DNA of 64,000 nucleotides from Alkalihalobacillus sp. YIM B00296 (GTDB lineage: Bacteria; Bacillota; Bacilli; Bacillales; Fictibacillaceae): NCBI RefSeq assembly GCF_020179385.1, contig NZ_JAIBLJ010000016.1, positions 24,568 to 88,567 of the forward strand, in the 5' to 3' direction. Shown here piece after piece: positions 17,359-26,832 of this stretch (the stretch's first letter is position 1; the number at the start of each line of letters is the position of its first letter). The translations under genes and the position numbers were made by a program. Under the pieces are notes generated by a model that was not told the DNA's origin, did not search any database, and saw nothing but the letters and a program-made list of their open reading frames with translations.

Positions 17359-19560
17359 ATGAAACTAAGGTTCAATGTAAAGCACTTCCTAATGAATGTT
17401 TTATTGATTTTAATAGGAAGTCTATTTTTAATGCCGACAACAACCAATGCCAACGATAATGTCGTTAATCCGATTCAAACCTATACTTACAATGAAATGG
17501 TCAGAGACATCAAGGAATTGGCTAAAAAACACCCAGATTTGATCAAGTATAAAGTGATAGGGAAGAGTGAATACGGCCGTGATATTTACGCCGTATCCTT
17601 GGGGACAGGAAGATCAACTGTATTTATAAACGGTTCCCACCATGCAAGAGAATGGCTCACGACAAATCTCAATATGTATATGATCGATCAATATGCGCAA
17701 GCCTATAAGGCGAATCGCTCGATTGATGGATATAAGGTAAAACCAATCCTCAACAACACGACGATGTGGTTCGTCCCTATGGTCAATCCGGATGGGGTCA
17801 CCCTTCAACAAAGTGGATTGAGTGCCTTCCCGCAAAGTGCTCATGCAGGTTTGATCAAAATGAACGAAGGAAGTAGAGATTTCACTAGATGGAAGGCCAA
17901 TGCGAAAGGCGTCGATTTGAACAGACAATACGATGCTGACTGGGCAAATATTAAAAACAACCGCAGCGAACCTAGTTGGGCCAACCATAAAGGAAAAGCA
18001 CCGCATACCGCTTCTGAAGTCAAGGCCATCGTCAATTTCACAAAAGCGATCGATCCGGAAATAGCTGTACCGTATCATAGCGCTGGGAAGGTCATATTTT
18101 GGAACTTCCATCAATCGGGCAGTCGTTATGACCGTGATCATAACATTGCGAAAATAATCGGAGGTATGACCGGGTATAGATTGATCTATCCGGGCCCGAA
18201 TCCATCAGGTGGAGGCATGACTGACTGGTTCATCAGCAAATACAAACGTCCTGGTTTTACAATGGAGATTGGGAATTATCCAGGTAACCGTCATTTGCCT
18301 ATATCGGAATTCAATCCAACCTGGCAGGAAAATAAAGCAGTGCCATTGTACGCTGCCCAAGAAAGCTATAAGCTTTACTATGCAAAACATAAAAATGATC
18401 CAGTCGAAGTTACAGTAAAAATCGATGGTGAAACGCAGAACTTCGATCAACCGGCGATTTTAGAAAACTACAGAACCCTCGTACCATTAAGAGGAGTTTT
18501 TGAAAAACTGGGTGCGAACGTATACTGGACTCAATCAACACAAACTGTCCGTGTAACGAAAGACGATACAGAGGTCACCTTGAAAATTGGGTCTAAAACC
18601 GCTACAGTCAACGGAGAAGAAGTCATTTTAGATGTGGCACCTAAACTCGTCAATTACAGAACAATGGTACCTCTACGCTTTGTTACTGAAGCTCTTGGTG
18701 CACGTGTGACTTGGGATAGCAAGACCCTGACAGCATCAATCCATACAGTAAAAGAGGAGGAGCCAGAAACTCCTGGGAACCCTGATTATGTCACGGTAGG
18801 CGATAAAAAATACCGTATCGTGACCGTCATTATTGATGATGAAGTACAGGAATATGATTTCCCAGCAATCAGTAAAAATTACCGTACAATGATTCCAATC
18901 AGTGAAAGTATCGATCATTTCAATGCTGAAATCAGTTGGAATCAAGAAGAGCAAATCACAACCATTACAACAAATGAAAAAACAATTACACTGAAAATGG
19001 GTTCGAACATTGCAACTGTAAACGGCGAAGAGTATGAACTGGACGCTGCAGCTGAAGTAATCAGTGGCAGAACCCTGGTACCACTTCGATTCATTACAGA
19101 TCATCTTGGAGCAGAAATCCTGGATTGGGATTCAGAAACGTATACGGTAAAAATCAAGACAAATAATCAAGAAACGAATCAAGAAACCGTTGAAGAGGCA
19201 AGTACAGAAGTAGAAAACGAAAAAGACTCTGAGGAAATAACGGAAGATACCGAGGCAGATTCTACTGAAGAAGAATCCAACATAGATGAACAAAACGAAG
19301 AAAAAGAAACTTTAGAAGAAAACACTGAGGAAACAACAGATGAAGAGTTGGTAGATGACCAGCCCTCTGAATCACAAGAAGAAACTCAGGAACCAGCAAC
19401 CGAAAACAGTAATGACGAAAATAATGAAGAAGATCAAACGCCATCTGATTCCAATCAATCCAATGATTCTGAAGAAAACACCGATGAAAAGCAAAGCACC
19501 AAAGAATCAACTGACGAACAAAAGGAAAAAGAATTAGAAACTTCCCACTCGACACTATAA
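17359..19560 (+). CDS. Secreted M14-family zinc carboxypeptidase with stalk domains and acidic tail
   Basis: 733-aa exported metallopeptidase. A signal peptide spans about residues 1-32. The catalytic domain (about 40-335) has the zinc motif HHARE (His95, Glu98), substrate-binding NRQYDADW, third zinc ligand in YHSAGK and the general-base Glu in FTMEIGNYPG. Two tandem copper-amine-oxidase-N-like stalk units follow (VTVKIDGETQNF.. and the repeat at VTVIIDDEVQEY..), each with YRT(L/M)VPLR-type strands. The last ~115 residues are a Glu/Thr/Asn-rich linker, suggesting surface exposure. The stalk copies probably bind or extend from the wall. Monocistronic. Confidence 0.92.
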   Translation: MKLRFNVKHFLMNVLLILIGSLFLMPTTTNANDNVVNPIQTYTYNEMVRDIKELAKKHPDLIKYKVIGKSEYGRDIYAVSLGTGRSTVFINGSHHAREWLTTNLNMYMIDQYAQAYKANRSIDGYKVKPILNNTTMWFVPMVNPDGVTLQQSGLSAFPQSAHAGLIKMNEGSRDFTRWKANAKGVDLNRQYDADWANIKNNRSEPSWANHKGKAPHTASEVKAIVNFTKAIDPEIAVPYHSAGKVIFWNFHQSGSRYDRDHNIAKIIGGMTGYRLIYPGPNPSGGGMTDWFISKYKRPGFTMEIGNYPGNRHLPISEFNPTWQENKAVPLYAAQESYKLYYAKHKNDPVEVTVKIDGETQNFDQPAILENYRTLVPLRGVFEKLGANVYWTQSTQTVRVTKDDTEVTLKIGSKTATVNGEEVILDVAPKLVNYRTMVPLRFVTEALGARVTWDSKTLTASIHTVKEEEPETPGNPDYVTVGDKKYRIVTVIIDDEVQEYDFPAISKNYRTMIPISESIDHFNAEISWNQEEQITTITTNEKTITLKMGSNIATVNGEEYELDAAAEVISGRTLVPLRFITDHLGAEILDWDSETYTVKIKTNNQETNQETVEEASTEVENEKDSEEITEDTEADSTEEESNIDEQNEEKETLEENTEETTDEELVDDQPSESQEETQEPATENSNDENNEEDQTPSDSNQSNDSEENTDEKQSTKESTDEQKEKELETSHSTL

Positions 19561-19583
19561 CACCCTAAATGTTTAATAAGGCG

Positions 19584-19613
19584 AACCCAGCATCGATGAA
19601 TTGATGTTGGGTT
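19584..19613 (+). terminator. Hairpin after the carboxypeptidase gene
   Basis: AACCCAGCATC / GATGTTGGGTT stem with an eight-base loop. No T-run follows, so termination strength is uncertain. Confidence 0.5.
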
Positions 19614-19629
19614 GGGGATGTAATATTAA

Positions 19630-19680
19630 CTGTGTAAGTAGAAATGCGTACGGTTTCTACCTGCACAGGTTTTTTATTTT
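19630..19680 (+). terminator. Rho-independent terminator
   Basis: CTGTGTAAGTAGAAA pairs with TTTCTACCTGCACAGG (GU pairs allowed), followed by TTTTTTATTTT. A strong terminator isolating the uronate island from the carboxypeptidase. Confidence 0.8.
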
Positions 19681-19750
19681 ACTAAAATGATACTAAGAGG
19701 TTGTTAAACGCCTATCTGAATCATCCCAAAAATAAAAATTTTCAAAAAAT

Positions 19751-19790
19751 ACTACCATACAAGTATACTAATATGGTAACATGGTAGCAT
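19751..19790. promoter_or_regulatory. Putative GntR-family operator region
   Basis: CTACCAT (19752-19758) and ATGGTAG (19781-19787) are perfect inverted 7-mers, with an extra ATGGTA at 19773. They lie 25-60 bases before the GntR gene, where an autoregulatory site is expected. The same motif was not found before dctP, so the call is tentative. Confidence 0.45.
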
Positions 19791-19814
19791 ACAGGGGTAA
19801 GGGAGCTGAAGTTA

Positions 19815-20498
19815 ATGCTGAATTTGGATATAAGTAAAAGGGTGAATTATTCCACAAGGGACCGTGTTTATGAGGTGTTGAGAGAGAATATTATCTCGCT
19901 TCAATTAGAACCGGGTAGAAGTATTTCTGAGAAAGAAATATCTGAAATGCTAAAGGTGAGTAGAACTCCTGTAAGAGAAGCATTCGTAAAATTAACACAA
20001 GAGAAGTTGTTAGAGATTTATCCTCAAAAAGGCACATTTGTTTCTCTAATAGATTTACACCATGTTGAGGAAGCGAGATTTATAAGAGAGCACCTTGAGA
20101 GGGCAGCAGTAAGAGTTGCATGCGAAACTTTTTCAAAGGAATATATTATACAACTTGAATCCAACTTACATATGCAAAAAATATCTGTAGAGGAAAAGAA
20201 CTACGCAAAGCTTTTTGAATTAGATGAAAATTTTCATCACACGATTGCTATTGGAAGCGAGAAAGAGCTTATTTGGACAGTGATCCAACATATGACTACA
20301 CATTTAAATAGAATAAGAATGTTAAGTTTAGCAGCGAATTATAATTGGGATTTAATATTACTTCAACATGAAAGAATAATTGAAGCAATCAAGAAACAGG
20401 AACCAGATGAAGCTGAAAAAGCGATGGAAGAGCATTTGAAAAAATTAACCTTTGAACAAGAAGAGCTAAAAAAAGAATACGAAAAGTACTTCAAGTAA
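19815..20498 (+). CDS. GntR-family (FadR/FCD subfamily) transcriptional regulator
   Basis: 227 aa. N-terminal winged helix: RDRVYEVLRENIISLQLEPG and ISEMLKVSRTPVREAFVKL, the classic GntR recognition helix. Residues ~85-215 form the all-helical FCD domain, with metal-binding-type residues in DENFHHTIA and QHERIIEAI. It stands before a TRAP transporter and hexuronate enzymes, so a uronate or a breakdown product is the likely ligand. Same strand as the operon, with a separate promoter region between it and dctP. Confidence 0.9.
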   Translation: MLNLDISKRVNYSTRDRVYEVLRENIISLQLEPGRSISEKEISEMLKVSRTPVREAFVKLTQEKLLEIYPQKGTFVSLIDLHHVEEARFIREHLERAAVRVACETFSKEYIIQLESNLHMQKISVEEKNYAKLFELDENFHHTIAIGSEKELIWTVIQHMTTHLNRIRMLSLAANYNWDLILLQHERIIEAIKKQEPDEAEKAMEEHLKKLTFEQEELKKEYEKYFK

Positions 20499-20515
20499 TT
20501 TTTTTTCATCCAAAA

Positions 20516-20529
20516 TGTAAACGCTTTAA
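20516..20529. promoter_or_regulatory. cre site (CcpA binding) before the TRAP/uronate operon
   Basis: TGTAAACGCTTTAA fits the catabolite-responsive element TGWNANCGNTNWCA except one terminal position. A TATAAT at 20544-20549 places the cre over the expected -35 area, so carbon catabolite repression of the uronate operon is likely. Confidence 0.7.
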
Positions 20530-20600
20530 TTCAGGTAACTTATTATAATTGCAGTTTCAATCTGCATTTATTATAAAAAATTATCTAGGGGGATGTTTTT

Positions 20601-21611
20601 ATGAAAATTAAGAGAAGTATTTTATCTTGGATTGTAGTAATTTCTATGCTATTAATGGCTGCTTGTAGTAACTCAACTGACGCTGATGGTAAATCTGATG
20701 ACAAAGTCTACACTTTGAAAGTGGGTACAGCGCTTACTGAAACAGATCCAATTTACCAAGGATTAGTTGAGTTTAAAGAAAAAGTGGAAGAGAGAACAGA
20801 TGACAAAGTAAAGATTGAGATATTTGGAAGCGGGTCCTTAGGGGAAGACAAGGACATTCTTGAACAAGCAAAGGTTGGCACGAATGTAGCGGTCCTAGTA
20901 GACTCCGGCCGTTTAGCAGAAATGGTACCGGAAATAGGAATATTATCAGCACCATATATTGTGGATAATTTTGATGAAGCGAATAAAGTAGCAAAATCGG
21001 ATTTATTTAAAGGTTGGTCAGATCAACTGGCTAAGGACCATAACCTACAAATTTTATCATTCAACTGGTATCAGGGAGATCGTCATCTTTTAACAAACAA
21101 GCCGATTATGAAACCTGAAGATCTTAAGGGAGTTACATTACGTACACCAGGTGCAGAGGTTTGGTTAGAAACAATAAAGGCAATGGGAGCAAGTCCAGCT
21201 GGGATGGCATGGTCAGAAGTATATCCAGCCATTCAGCAGGGAGTAATTGATGGAGCGGAAGCACAACATCCAGCAACATATGGAGCAAAGCTCTATGAAG
21301 TTATTGATCATATTTCCAAAACTGGACATTTCCAACTAATAACTGGTGTTGTAGCTAGTGGCGATTGGATGGCAGATTTACCAAAAGAATATCAAGAAAT
21401 TATATATGAAGAAGCATTAAAAGCTGGTGAAAGTGCATCTCATAAAACAGAAGAAATGCTAGCAGATTTTGAGCAGAAAATGATTGATGAAGGTGTAGAA
21501 GTTCATGAAGTAGATGTGGAACCATTCAAGGAAGCAACTGATATAGTTTATGAAAAAATCGATGGCTATCAAGACCTTCGTAAAAAAGTTAATCAAATTT
21601 TAGGAAAATAA
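20601..21611 (+). CDS. dctP: TRAP transporter solute-binding protein (DctP family), lipoprotein
   Basis: 336-aa extracellular receptor of a sodium-driven TRAP importer. N-terminal lipoprotein signal with lipobox LMAAC (lipidated Cys22), followed by a flexible Ser/Asp-rich linker. The DctP fold is recognised by FKEKVEERTDDKVKIEIFGS, the conserved ligand-binding Arg region in LKGVTLRTPG and the IDGAEAQ motif. Adjacent dctQM, uxaC and uxuA point to glucuronate, galacturonate or a similar acid as ligand. AGGGGGATG ribosome site. Substrate is inferred from context. Confidence 0.94.
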   Translation: MKIKRSILSWIVVISMLLMAACSNSTDADGKSDDKVYTLKVGTALTETDPIYQGLVEFKEKVEERTDDKVKIEIFGSGSLGEDKDILEQAKVGTNVAVLVDSGRLAEMVPEIGILSAPYIVDNFDEANKVAKSDLFKGWSDQLAKDHNLQILSFNWYQGDRHLLTNKPIMKPEDLKGVTLRTPGAEVWLETIKAMGASPAGMAWSEVYPAIQQGVIDGAEAQHPATYGAKLYEVIDHISKTGHFQLITGVVASGDWMADLPKEYQEIIYEEALKAGESASHKTEEMLADFEQKMIDEGVEVHEVDVEPFKEATDIVYEKIDGYQDLRKKVNQILGK

Positions 21612-21626
21612 AGAGAGTGATATAAA

Positions 21627-22109
21627 TTGGCAGAAAAAATTGCTAGCACTTATATCAAAACGGAAAATTTTATCACAAATTTATTAATGATTGGTGTAGT
21701 TATATTCGTATTTATGGCTGCGGTTATGCGATGGGCTGGACACCCCATCGCATGGTCCGTAGAATTTGCACAGCTTTTATTCGTATGGGTTATTTTTCTA
21801 GGGGCAAACCGGGCATTACGTGAAAACAAACATATCGGTGTTGACTTCTTTACCAAAAGAATGCCTGTTAAAGTAAGAGCCGTTATAGAAATAATTATTA
21901 TATCGCTAATCATGTGTTTCTTAATTTTTGTTGGAGTTTTTGGGATCCTTCTTAGTTTCGAAAACTCAGTAAGGTTAATTAGTAATCTTAATATAAGCTT
22001 TTCTTGGGTTACCGTAGCTGTACCATCAGGTTGTCTTCTTATGGTCATAACCCTCATTTTTAAACTGAAGGGAAAAATACTTTTATTAACGCATAAGGGG
22101 GGGAGCTGA
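21627..22109 (+). CDS. dctQ: TRAP transporter small permease (DctQ)
   Basis: 160 aa with four hydrophobic segments, the normal size for the small subunit that scaffolds DctM. Conserved features: MRWAGHPIAWSVEFAQLLFV and ENKHIGVDFF. The start is a TTG at 21627, 15 bases after dctP; the protein begins AEKIASTY. Its TGA overlaps the dctM ATG (TGATG), so coupling is expected. Confidence 0.93.
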   Translation: MAEKIASTYIKTENFITNLLMIGVVIFVFMAAVMRWAGHPIAWSVEFAQLLFVWVIFLGANRALRENKHIGVDFFTKRMPVKVRAVIEIIIISLIMCFLIFVGVFGILLSFENSVRLISNLNISFSWVTVAVPSGCLLMVITLIFKLKGKILLLTHKGGS

Positions 22110-23392
22110 TGTTACTAGTTGCTATTATCTTTTTAATTTTACTATTGTTGAACATGCCAGTGGCTTTTGCCATAGGTATTGCTAGTTTATCTTTCTTTTT
22201 AATTGACCCAAACCTACCAGTCGAAATAACTGCACAAAGAATGGTTGCTGGGATACAATCTTTTCCATTATTAGCTGTACCATTTTTTATTCTCGCAGGT
22301 AACTTAATGAACTCTTCTGGAATTACAGAGCGATTAATAAAGTTTGCTAATGCATTAACTGGTCATTTAGTAGGAAGCCTAGCACATGTTTCTATCGTTT
22401 TAAGTACGATCATGGGTGGTATTTCAGGCTCTGCAAATGCAGATGCTGCGATGCAAAGTAGAATTTTAGGACACCAAATGATTAAGAGAGGCTACTCCGG
22501 TGGGTACTCAGTTGGTGTAATTGCCTTGAGTTCTTTAATTACTGCAACAATCCCTCCAAGTATTGGTCTGATTTTGTATGGCTATGTAGGAGAAGTTTCA
22601 ATCGGGGAGCTTTTTTTAGCAGGCATAATTCCAGGTATTCTAATGATGTTTTTCTTAATGTTTGTTGCCTATATCATTGCCAAGAAAAGAGGCTACGATC
22701 AAGACACGATTAGAAAAAGAGCTACTTTTAAAGAAGTTATGATTTCACTGAGGGAAAGTATTTGGGCACTAATTTTCCCGGTTATATTAGTAGTCGGAAT
22801 CCGCTTTGGTGTGTTTACAGCATCAGAAGCCGGAGCATTTGCAGTAGTTTATTCTTTAGTAGTGGGCTTTTTAATTTATAGAGAGTTAGATTGGAAGAAA
22901 TTTATTCAATCCATTGAACAATCAGTGGTTGATAATGCTTCTATTCTATTAATTATCTCTACATCTGCTATTTTAGGATATCTCATTACTTATGAGAGAC
23001 TTCCACAGAGTGCAGCTGACTTTTTATTAGGACTTACAAGTAATGCAACACTAATGTTAATCCTTATTTTAATATTCCTAATTTTTGCTGGTATGTTAGT
23101 AGAATCCACTGTATTGGTACTATTATTAACTCCAATCTTTTTACCAATCGTTCAACAAATAGGAGTTGACCCAGTTCACTTTGGAATTTTAATGATGACT
23201 ATTGTTACATTTGGTGGAATGACACCGCCTGTTGGTGTAACAATGTATACCGTTTGCTCCCTAACAGATGTTCCGGTAGAAGACTATGTAAAAGAATCGT
23301 TCCCGTTTATGTTAGGGGTATTTGCGCTTGTGGCACTATTAACATTTGTACCAGAAATTGTAATGTTTTTACCTAAAATATTTATGGAATAG
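22109..23392 (+). CDS. dctM: TRAP transporter large permease (DctM)
   Basis: 427-aa, about 12-helix sodium/solute translocating subunit. Typical stretches: FFILAGNLMNSSGITERLI, STIMGGISGSANADAA, TATIPPSIGLILYG, FGGMTPPVGVTMY. GGGGGGAG ribosome site, overlapping dctQ. The stop is followed immediately by the headless dehydrogenase remnant, suggesting a deletion endpoint right after this gene. Confidence 0.95.
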   Translation: MLLVAIIFLILLLLNMPVAFAIGIASLSFFLIDPNLPVEITAQRMVAGIQSFPLLAVPFFILAGNLMNSSGITERLIKFANALTGHLVGSLAHVSIVLSTIMGGISGSANADAAMQSRILGHQMIKRGYSGGYSVGVIALSSLITATIPPSIGLILYGYVGEVSIGELFLAGIIPGILMMFFLMFVAYIIAKKRGYDQDTIRKRATFKEVMISLRESIWALIFPVILVVGIRFGVFTASEAGAFAVVYSLVVGFLIYRELDWKKFIQSIEQSVVDNASILLIISTSAILGYLITYERLPQSAADFLLGLTSNATLMLILILIFLIFAGMLVESTVLVLLLTPIFLPIVQQIGVDPVHFGILMMTIVTFGGMTPPVGVTMYTVCSLTDVPVEDYVKESFPFMLGVFALVALLTFVPEIVMFLPKIFME

Positions 23393-23393
23393 T

Positions 23394-24015
23394 GACCTCG
23401 AAAATAAATCTAAAGGTGTTAAGGCGTTTCTTGTTAGTGGAGATGTAACAAAAAGAGAACAGATCGACCAAATGGTAAAAGAAATAAAAGCTGAGTTTGG
23501 CCATGTAGATATACTCGTAAACAACGCAGGAACAATGGTAAAACGCTGTAAAATTCAGGAGTTAGAACAAGATGTGTGGGATAAAATTATTGTGATTAAC
23601 TTAAGCTCAGTCTTTCATGTCACACAAGCAGTTTTACCATTGATGAAAGAAGCAAGGTGAAGGACATATTATCAATATGACTTCCTTAGCTGCACGAAAT
23701 GGTGGTGGCGGTGGTGCTGTCGCTTATGCAGCAGCAAAAGGTGGAGTCAGTACTTTTACTCGAGGCCTAGCAAAGGAATTGGTAGAATACAATATTCGTG
23801 TTAACGGAATTGGGCCAGGTATCATTTCTACTAATTTCCATGATCGTTATACTACTGATGAAATGCGTAAAGTTATGGCTAGTTCGGTACCATTAGGTAG
23901 GGAAGGGAAAGCAAATGAAGTCGTCGGTGCAGCTTTATATCTAGCCTACGATTATGCAAGTTACGTTACTGGGGAGATTATCGAAGTTAACGGTGGTGGA
24001 TTATTAATGGATTAG
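23394..24015 (+). pseudogene. Short-chain dehydrogenase, N-terminus deleted and frameshifted
   Basis: From base 23394, one frame reads DLENKSKGVKAFLVSGDVTK, then VDILVNNAGTMVKR, up to LPLMKEA. A one-base shift near 23655 is needed to continue GEGHIINMTSLAARNG, the catalytic Tyr-Lys segment AVAYAAAKGGVSTF, and the end VTGEIIEVNGGGLLMD. The first ~50 residues, including the cofactor Gly motif, are missing, and the remnant abuts the dctM stop. In related uronate islands such an enzyme would be a KduD-like or fructuronate-type reductase. It is non-functional as it stands. Confidence 0.88.
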
Positions 24016-24038
24016 ATTGTTTGAGGTAGGAGAGAGAG

Positions 24039-25442
24039 ATGAAACCATTCATGGATCATGATTTTTTATTAGAAACGGAGACTGCAAAAACTTTATATCA
24101 TCAATTTGCAAAGGATATGCCAATCTTTGATTACCACTGTCATCTTACAGCGCAAGAAATTACTGAAAATAAAACGTTTTCCAATTTAACGGAAATTTGG
24201 TTAAAGGGCGATCATTATAAATGGCGTGCTCTACGCAGTAATGGTGTTTCAGAAGATTATATTACAGGCGATCGAAATGATAAAGAGAAGTTTGATAAGT
24301 GGGCAGACATAATGCCATATACCATAGGTAATCCCCTTTATCATTGGGCTCACTTAGAACTCCAACGATTTTTTGGCATTGATAAACCTTTATCTCAAAA
24401 AACGTCAAATGAAATATGGGAAATGTGTAATAAAATGCTCCAAGAACCTGCATTTACTGCCCAAGAATTAATAAGAAGATCTAATATTAAGGGGCTTTGT
24501 ACGACGGATGATCCTTTAGATGATTTAAAATACCACAAGCAGTTAAAAGAAAATGAAGCTTTTGATGTTCATGTATTACCTACATTTCGACCAGATGGTG
24601 CATTGAATATTGAACAAGCGTCTTTTGGTGAGTGGGTCGGTAAATTGGAAAGTATGGTAGGAGAAAAAATTACATCCTTCACTGACTTGGTAGATAAATT
24701 AGAAACTAGGATTCAGTACTTTCATGAGGTTGGTTGTAGATTATCTGATCATGGCTTGGATTCTAAATTTTATCTGGAGGCAAGTGAGGAAGATGTTAAT
24801 CGTATTTTTTTAAGAAAGCTAGATAATCAAATACTTAATTCAGATGAAGTAGTTAAATATAAAACAGCACTTTTGCAAGCACTTGGGAAATTATATGCAA
24901 AGTATGGATGGGCGATGCAGCTACATATTGGTGCACTTCGAAATAACAATACCAAAATGCTTAAAACAATCGGTCCAAATACAGGCTTTGACTCCATTGC
25001 CGATTTTACCTATGCAGATGATTTAGCTAGGTTATTGGATTCACTTGATCGAGTAGATACCTTACCGAAGACGATTATTTATAATCTAAATCCAAGAGAT
25101 AATTACATGATTGCTTCTATGGTCGGTAATTTTCAAGAGAAAATACCTGGTAAGATCCAGTTCGGTACAGCCTGGTGGTACAATGACCAACGGGATGGAA
25201 TGGAAGACCAAATTAAGATTCTTGCAAATGTAGGATTACTTTCCAGATTTGTGGGAATGTTAACGGATTCTAGAAGTTTCCTATCGTACACTAGGCATGA
25301 GTATTTTAGAAGAATTCTATGCAATGTTATTGGTAATTGGGTTGAAAATGGAGAATATCCAGCTGACTTTGAGACATTAGAGATCATCATAAAAGATATT
25401 TGTTTTTATAACATTGAACGATATTTAGCAATAGAATCTTAA
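24039..25442 (+). CDS. uxaC: Glucuronate isomerase
   Basis: 467 aa, the family length. Converts D-glucuronate to D-fructuronate (and galacturonate to tagaturonate) in the cytoplasm. Metal-site motif IFDYHCHLTAQEI near residues 29-41; further family blocks are KWRALRSNGV, CTTDDPLDDLKYH, MQLHIGALRNNNT and the C-terminal FVGMLTDSRSFLSYTRHEYFRR. AGGAGAGAG ribosome site. Followed by uxuA after six bases. Confidence 0.96.
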   Translation: MKPFMDHDFLLETETAKTLYHQFAKDMPIFDYHCHLTAQEITENKTFSNLTEIWLKGDHYKWRALRSNGVSEDYITGDRNDKEKFDKWADIMPYTIGNPLYHWAHLELQRFFGIDKPLSQKTSNEIWEMCNKMLQEPAFTAQELIRRSNIKGLCTTDDPLDDLKYHKQLKENEAFDVHVLPTFRPDGALNIEQASFGEWVGKLESMVGEKITSFTDLVDKLETRIQYFHEVGCRLSDHGLDSKFYLEASEEDVNRIFLRKLDNQILNSDEVVKYKTALLQALGKLYAKYGWAMQLHIGALRNNNTKMLKTIGPNTGFDSIADFTYADDLARLLDSLDRVDTLPKTIIYNLNPRDNYMIASMVGNFQEKIPGKIQFGTAWWYNDQRDGMEDQIKILANVGLLSRFVGMLTDSRSFLSYTRHEYFRRILCNVIGNWVENGEYPADFETLEIIIKDICFYNIERYLAIES

Positions 25443-25460
25443 CAACAGTTGGTGATGGCA

Positions 25461-26546
25461 ATGGAAATGGTATTTAGATGGTTTGGAGAGGGAAATGATA
25501 GTGTTCCACTTAAATACATTCAACAGATTCCCGGAGTTAAAGGAATAGTATGGGCATTGCATGATATTTCTGCTGGTGAAACTTGGACCTTAGATAGAAT
25601 TCATGAAGTAAAAAATATAGCCGATCAACACAAATTCAATATAGATGTTGTAGAAAGTGTAAATATACACGAAGATATTAAACTAGGTTTACCTACAAGA
25701 AAGAAATATATAGAAGCGTATAAAAAGACGATTGAAAATCTTTCAAAGGTTGGTGTAAAAGTTATCTGTTATAACTTCATGCCAATTTTCGACTGGGTTA
25801 GAACAGACCTGTTTAAAGAGTCAGAAGATGGTTCTACCGCATTGTTTTATGAAAAAAGTAAAGTGGAAAATTTAAAACCTGAAGACCTAGCAAATCAAAT
25901 TTTAGAAAATAAAGAGTTTACATTACCAGGTTGGGAACCAGAACGTCTAAAACAACTAGCAGGATTGTTTGAAGCATACAAAAATGTATCAGAAGAGAAG
26001 TTATGGGAAAATTTACAGTTCTTTTTAGAAGAAATTATCCCTGTTGCTGAAAAAAATGATATAAAAATGGCAATTCACCCAGATGATCCACCATGGCCTA
26101 TATATGGTCTACCAAGAATTATAACGAATAAAAAGAATCTACAAAGGTTACTAAAAATAGTTGATAATCCTTACAATGGACTAACCTTATGTAGTGGTTC
26201 TCTTGGGGCAAATCCTAGCAATAATATTCCAGAAATGATTCGAGATTTTGGAGATAGAATTTACTTTGCACATATTCGAAATTTAAAACGCTTCGATAAT
26301 GGGGATTTTATTGAAACCTCTCATAAAAACAGTGACGGGTCCTTGGATATTGTTGAAATAGTAAAGGCGTATCATGATATTGGCTTTACCGGTTATGCTA
26401 GACCCGATCATGGCCGTCATATTTGGGATGAAGAATGTAGACCTGGCTATGGCTTGAATGATCGGGCTCTTGGAATTATGTATCTTTGGGGTATTTGGGA
26501 TTCACTAACGAAAGTAAAAGAAGGTGCGAGTTATGTTGGGAATTAA
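25461..26546 (+). CDS. uxuA: Mannonate dehydratase
   Basis: 361 aa. Dehydrates D-mannonate to 2-keto-3-deoxygluconate. Family features: FRWFGEGNDSVPLKYIQQIP and GVKGIVWALHD at the N-terminus, MAIHPDDPPWPIYGLPRI, TLCSGSLG, FAHIRN and YARPDHGRHIWDE, with Cys and His metal ligands. Several in-frame starts exist (TTG 25449, ATG 25455, 25461, 25467); 25461 fits best with GGTGAT just upstream. Its 3' end overlaps the stump of the next dehydrogenase by 14 bases. Confidence 0.95.
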   Translation: MEMVFRWFGEGNDSVPLKYIQQIPGVKGIVWALHDISAGETWTLDRIHEVKNIADQHKFNIDVVESVNIHEDIKLGLPTRKKYIEAYKKTIENLSKVGVKVICYNFMPIFDWVRTDLFKESEDGSTALFYEKSKVENLKPEDLANQILENKEFTLPGWEPERLKQLAGLFEAYKNVSEEKLWENLQFFLEEIIPVAEKNDIKMAIHPDDPPWPIYGLPRIITNKKNLQRLLKIVDNPYNGLTLCSGSLGANPSNNIPEMIRDFGDRIYFAHIRNLKRFDNGDFIETSHKNSDGSLDIVEIVKAYHDIGFTGYARPDHGRHIWDEECRPGYGLNDRALGIMYLWGIWDSLTKVKEGASYVGN

Positions 26547-26652
26547 TGAAAATTTAAAAGGAAAAGTTGCAGTAATCACTGGCGGTTTTTCGAAAAAAAA
26601 TCAACTGATGAACATCAGGAGCAACTTTTATCTCTCCGTTTCCATTTATTAA
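26533..26652 (+). pseudogene. Truncated fructuronate-reductase-type short-chain dehydrogenase (5' stump only)
   Basis: ATG at 26533 inside the end of uxuA, with AAGGTG upstream, encodes MLGINENLKGKVAVITGG and then diverges to a non-homologous tail ending at 26652. The stump is the classic beginning of the mannonate oxidoreductase SDR that follows uxuA in many Firmicutes. Everything after the first half of the cofactor Gly motif is gone. It is likely a second, separate gene from the headless SDR at 23394, though the two pieces could also derive from one rearranged gene. Confidence 0.8.
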
Positions 26653-26832
26653 ATCTTAACAATTTTTATGGATTTATAATACTCTCTTATTCAACAATCT
26701 GGCCCGATTGTGGAATATTTCTGAATGCACCTTTAAATATCTTTACTAATTCACACATTTTTGAAAGAGTTTTAATACCTTGTTGCTAATAAATATACTG
26801 CCAAAACATACAAAAGTTAATTGCCATAAACA
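26653..26832 (+). other. Gene-free stretch after the truncated SDR
   Basis: No gene or clear terminator for the uronate operon; AT-rich DNA that leads into repeat copy D and the convergent SLH gene. Confidence 0.4.

Noticed and set aside
17614..18141. 175-aa minus-strand frame
   Set aside because: Antisense to the carboxypeptidase catalytic domain; no start signals or family resemblance.
21650..22057. 135-aa minus-strand frame inside dctQ
   Set aside because: Antisense shadow of a real membrane-protein gene.
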